A DNA stretch of 64,000 bases from Spirometra erinaceieuropaei (lineage: Eukaryota > Platyhelminthes > Cestoda > Diphyllobothriidea > Diphyllobothriidae): contig CACRXP010000377.1 of assembly GCA_902702965.1 (NCBI GenBank), positions 126,194 to 190,193 of the forward strand, written 5' to 3'. Below the pieces are notes generated by a model. The model was not told where the DNA came from. It did no database searches and saw nothing but the letters and a program-made list of their open reading frames with translations. The translations under genes were made by a program, and so were the position numbers. This document shows, piece by piece, positions 61,085-64,000 of the stretch (within the stretch, counting starts at the first letter, position 1; every line of letters starts with the position of its first letter).

Positions 61085-62245
61085 GAAACGGATAATCGCT
61101 TGACATAATCAAGTCCTCCAGCTCCTAAACTTCTGCCTCAGGACGTACCTCACGTTTGATGGAACAATCTACGAGCAAGTGAAGGAAACACCAATGGGCT
61201 CGCCGATCTCGGGCTTCATCGCCGAGGCGGTCCTACAGCGGTTGGAGTCGCTGGTCTTCCAATAGCACAGACCTAAGTTCTGGGCCGACTGTTTGGATAG
61301 TAATTTCGTCGTCATTGAACAGGATTAGGTGTTACTGTCCAACCAACATTTTAATAGCGTCTTCCCGGGCTTCTAATTTACGATGGAGGAGGATCAAAAT
61401 AACCAGCTGACCTTGTCTCTCATGCAGAATGTAGAGGCCTAAAGACCAGTGTTCAGGAAAGCGACGAAATCGACGTAATCACTGAACTTCAACAACAACC
61501 ACGCAATCAACCCAAAATGCAATTGCTAAGGAACACTTTATCGGCGTGTTAAGACGCATTGCAGTAACCGGAAGACAATGTTGCCAAATTTCCATATATT
61601 TGACGGGTTTTCAGAGAAAATTGTTACCTGCGCAACTTCGTCAGTCGGTGTACGCGCAAACGAGATGAGAAACAAAATCGTACCGACCCCAAATTTCGGC
61701 AAACGATTTCGTACATCAGGAACGTCTCTGAGGCCGGTAGCCGCCTTCTCGCACCACTCGGTTTGAAGTTACGCGCAGACCGGAGGCCACCATGAGGCGT
61801 CAGGTGATGAGACCAAAAAACTCACTGCCACGGCATGAAACCTCTGGAGTAGTTTACAGGATCTGGTGCATTGGCGGACAAAGTAACTGCGTCGGAAAAA
61901 GTGGAAGACTGCTCCGAACGCGCATTGCCGAACACGCGGTGACGAGATTTCAGCAGTTAATAACTTGCATGCCGGCCATCAATGAATAAGTGCATCAGCG
62001 GGCAACAATCCTTGATAAAGGAGAGAGCGGCTAATTATAATAGGTATGTGGTAGCATTCCAATTGCATCCTATAAACACAGCAACTTTCCGTGCACGAAT
62101 CAGCCGTTTCTGTCACTGGCTCTGGTGATGGACACAGGTGAGAATCCAAAACGTCAGGCAGATAAAGCCCTTGTTTCAGCTATCGCTTTTCATTCTTTTT
62201 ATCAACTAGTTCCTGGAACTCGCAACTTCGCTTGTATCAGCAATA
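61085..62245 (+). mobile_element. Penelope element fragment: RT palm to 3' UTR, deleted within the endonuclease
   Basis: The + strand reads FDGTIYEQVKETPMGSPISG and FIAEAVLQRLESLVF with a stop, then KFWADCLDSNFVVIEQD, where YVDD has become CLDS. Next come FTMEEDQNNQLTL, ISYIRNVSEAGSRLLAPLG and the endonuclease opening SGVVYRIWCIGGQSNCVGKS at about 61845-61905, then LLRTRIAEHAVTR. The ORF then jumps to residues near the very C-terminus (QQLITCMPAINE, stop at 61987). About 450 bases present in the 16.2-kb copy are missing. From 61950 to 62245 it matches the 3' UTR of that copy. A different orientation from the piece at 60490-61080. Confidence 0.75.
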
Positions 62246-62249
62246 GTTT

Positions 62250-62560
62250 GCCATTACGGCATGGAACAATCGAGGACACCAATTATCTTGCCGGTCGACG
62301 ATAGCGGAGGCAATGCAGGTCACGGTGAAATGCGGGTCGGATGCAACAGGACATGCGGCGATAGTGGGCTACGAATTAGAGAACGTGCGTCATATATTAA
62401 GAGCTTTGCGCCCGATTATCTATTTTCTGAAGAGAGCTAGTGAAAACAAATGCTCAAAACTGCAGACGTCCAATAAACCTCTCCCGGTGAACATCCCCCT
62501 TTTTGACACTCTACAAGGGAATCGCAATTTTACAACGATTAATGAGATATATAGAGATAA
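62250..62560. other. No gene supported
   Basis: An 84-codon + strand open frame (62313-62567) is of mixed composition and unrecognised. It could be an unlisted element piece. Confidence 0.35.
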
Positions 62561-62563
62561 ATG

Positions 62564-62862
62564 GTAGAGGACGCTCACCAATCGTTCATACGGAACTCAC
62601 TCGTTTCGTTGTGACTTAAGGGCCCTCTCTCCCGAGCCCAACCAGCAGCCGCACAGCGGCGCATGATTTATAGGCAGAATGGTATTACGGACAAAAACAA
62701 GGGAGACTGGAATGGCCATTTCTGGCTTATTAGCCGTCGTCAGTCAGTCATGCCCAAGCCCGAAGTGTGGAACACCCGAGCTTCGAACTCGCAACCGGTT
62801 GTTTTAGAAGTCCACGCCTCTACCCACCGGGCCACGAGCCCGTTGCCCTGTCGGTTTTCGAT
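62564..62862 (-). mobile_element. tRNA-derived SINE, copy 1 (nearly full)
   Basis: The minus strand has a tRNA-like head: an A-box-like TGGCCCGGTGGGTAGAGGCG, then about 30 bases later a B-box-like GAGTTCGAAGCTC. An unrelated body follows (GCTAATAAGCCAGAAATGGCC, TTCTGCCTATAAATCATGCG, GAACGATTGGTGAGCG). About 300 bases, the normal size of a SINE. RNA polymerase III promoter function is known for such heads and is inferred here. Confidence 0.7.
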
Positions 62863-62870
62863 CGGGAATA

Positions 62871-63035
62871 TACAGTGGTAGGGGGCGCTCACCGATCGTT
62901 CATACGGAACTCACTCGTTCCGTTGTGCCTTAAGGGCTCTCTCTCGAGCCCAACCAGCAGCCGCACAGCGGCGCATGATATATAGGCAGAAATGGTATTA
63001 CCGACAAAGACAAGGGAGACTGGAATGGCCATTTG
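62871..63035 (-). mobile_element. tRNA-derived SINE, copy 2 (body and tail only)
   Basis: Same orientation as copy 1 and directly next to it. Lacks the tRNA-like head, being cut at ATGGCCATT. The body is highly similar to copy 1. Confidence 0.7.
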
Positions 63036-63037
63036 TA

Positions 63038-63240
63038 TAGTCCCGATCGAAAACCGACAGGGCAACGGGTTCGTGGCCCCATGGGTAGAGGCGTTGACTT
63101 CTAAACCAACAGATCGCGAGTTCGAGGCTCGGTTGTTCCACACTTCGGGCTTGAGTATGGCTGACTGACGACGGCTAATAAGCCAGAAATGGCCGTTCTA
63201 GCCTCCCTTGTGTTTGTCGGTAATACAATTCTGCCTATAT
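63038..63240 (+). mobile_element. tRNA-derived SINE, copy 3 (head and first body part)
   Basis: Opposite orientation to copies 1 and 2. It begins AGTCCCGATCGAAAACCGAC, with A-box-like TGGCCCCATGGGTAGAGGCG and B-box-like GAGTTCGAGGCTC. It ends in a (TA)n run after TTCTGCC. With copy 2 it makes an inverted junction at about 63036. Confidence 0.7.
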
Positions 63241-63377
63241 ATATATCTATATAAATCGCATTGTCTGTGTCATTCGAATGTTTCGTTGACAACCAAGTAT
63301 GTAAAGCTACCTGTTGGTGTTCTTTAGATTCAGTGCTGTTTTATTCACCTGAATAGACGCACCCGAGGTCAAAGCAA

Positions 63378-63735
63378 TGTCAGAAGACAGTCAGGATAAC
63401 TCGGTTATTCCTTGTGGTTCTATAGCAATAAACAGTGAGATTAGCGGAGCACAATAGAGTTAATAAGGTGGAGAATAAATTGAAAAGTGGACGTACATTC
63501 GAGGTGATAAGACGAGCAGTCAGCGAATGACGCCAAAGTGTGGTGGTCGGTTTATAAGCGAGCGGCAACAAAGAGCAATAGGCAATGGGCAGGGAACAAT
63601 GAACAAGGAATGACAAGAACCGACGAATAGGGATACAAAGACAAAGACAGGGCGGTGTGCGTAAAGTCTGGTTACTAGCAAACGGTTAGTAGCAAAGTAA
63701 AGACAAGAAAGGAAATTGACATCAGGGATGTCACA
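63378..63735 (-). repeat. 3' LTR of a BEL/Pao element
   Basis: On the minus strand it starts TGTGACATCC and ends GTCTTCTGACA, giving the usual TG...CA limits, 358 bases. It directly follows a purine-rich tract and the pol end, as a 3' LTR should. A TATAAA lies inside (minus strand, 63556-63551). The flanking AGCAA at 63373-63377 would be one copy of a 5-base target duplication. The 5' LTR is outside the window, so identity of the two LTRs cannot be checked. Confidence 0.7.
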
Positions 63736-63744
63736 CTCCCCCGC
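63736..63744 (-). promoter_or_regulatory. Polypurine tract of the BEL/Pao element
   Basis: The minus strand reads GCGGGGGAG immediately before the LTR start TGTGAC. This is the expected primer site for second-strand DNA synthesis. Confidence 0.6.
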
Positions 63745-63774
63745 GGAGTCGCGGTCTCCGAGGGCCTGAAAGCG

Positions 63775-64000
63775 TCACGGAGTTTCCATTTGATCCACTT
63801 CTCCTTCCAGTGGGCAAACTGGACGTATGTCCCTCCGTACATGACCTTTTGCTGTGCAAGCGGTGACTCCACGAATTAAGTTGTCCGATCCTGCGTGTAC
63901 TTCTTCGATTATTGCCTTAGACCAGACACGTCGGGGTTTGTCTGCCGCCATTAGCAGAACATGTTGACCAATCCTGGGACCCGCTTGCGCAGACTTCCAC
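63775..64000 (-). CDS. C-terminal end of BEL/Pao pol (partial)
   Basis: An open frame entering from the right edge. It reads WKSAQAGPRIGQHVLLMAAD, then KPRRVWSKAIIEEVHAGSDN, LIRGVTACTAKG, then RRDIRPVCPLEGEVDQMETP and a TGA. The pattern G-x-x-V-L-L-M, P-R-x-x-W, GSDNLIR-x-V and RPV-x-x-x-LE is that of the domain after the integrase at the end of Pao/BEL polyproteins. It directly precedes the polypurine tract and LTR. The visible frame is intact. Most of gag-pol lies outside the window. Confidence 0.7.
   Translation of the reverse strand, partial: WKSAQAGPRIGQHVLLMAADKPRRVWSKAIIEEVHAGSDNLIRGVTACTAKGHVRRDIRPVCPLEGEVDQMETP

Noticed and set aside
62760..62850. tRNA-like sequence as a functional tRNA
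   Set aside because: It is the head of a SINE present in other copies nearby. The arms do not pair as in a tRNA.

Overview
The window looks like repeat-rich, AT-rich nuclear DNA from a flatworm, most likely a tapeworm of the Spirometra/Diphyllobothrium/Schistocephalus type. That assignment is inference. It rests on several families of Penelope-like elements (PLEs), an RTE-like LINE with a C-terminal array of C2H2 fingers, a CR1/jockey-like LINE remnant, a BEL/Pao LTR element, a Tc1-like transposon and tRNA-derived SINEs, with short exons separated by long AT-rich introns. No rRNA gene, functional tRNA gene, CRISPR array or operon was seen. No conserved housekeeping gene was recognised.

Host genes. 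Everything that looks like host coding sequence is on the + strand and seems to belong to one unrecognised family of modular, cysteine-containing, probably extracellular proteins. Gene A keeps its last two exons (3604-3809 and 4844-5095) and a poly(A) signal. A diverged, disabled copy of the same segment lies at 35135-36950. Gene B has its last exon(s) at 42320-42823. Gene C is a chain of at least eight short exons between 43866 and 57058. Their reading frames join through matching intron phases (mostly phase 1 and phase 0), except for one exon that does not fit. Exon A1 and the last visible gene C exon are clear paralogues.

Layout. 1-5630 and about 32990-37415 are two copies of one segmental duplication. 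10378-14940 is a Neptune-like PLE on the minus strand, split by a complete but dead Tc1-like transposon (10579-12480) with 28-bp terminal inverted repeats and TA target duplications. 16215-17010 is the 3' end of another PLE. 17477 to about 20400 is a 5'-truncated RTE-like LINE and its GC-rich tail. 20906-21880, 33594-34553 and 38410-39205 are non-autonomous elements whose ends resemble the Tc1-like element. 24498-29775 holds an inverted pair of a 0.7-kb unknown repeat, with a third worn copy between them. 37440-37800, 44817-45715 and 59070-62245 are rearranged PLE fragments, two of them with head-to-head junctions. 46140-46680 is a LINE remnant. 62564-63240 is a cluster of tRNA-derived SINE copies, and 63378-64000 is the 3' LTR and pol end of a BEL/Pao element that runs out of the window.

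The remaining stretches are AT-rich intergenic or intronic DNA with no supportable gene. All exon calls come from reading the sequence by eye for open frames, splice sites, phase agreement and paralogy. There is no transcript evidence.
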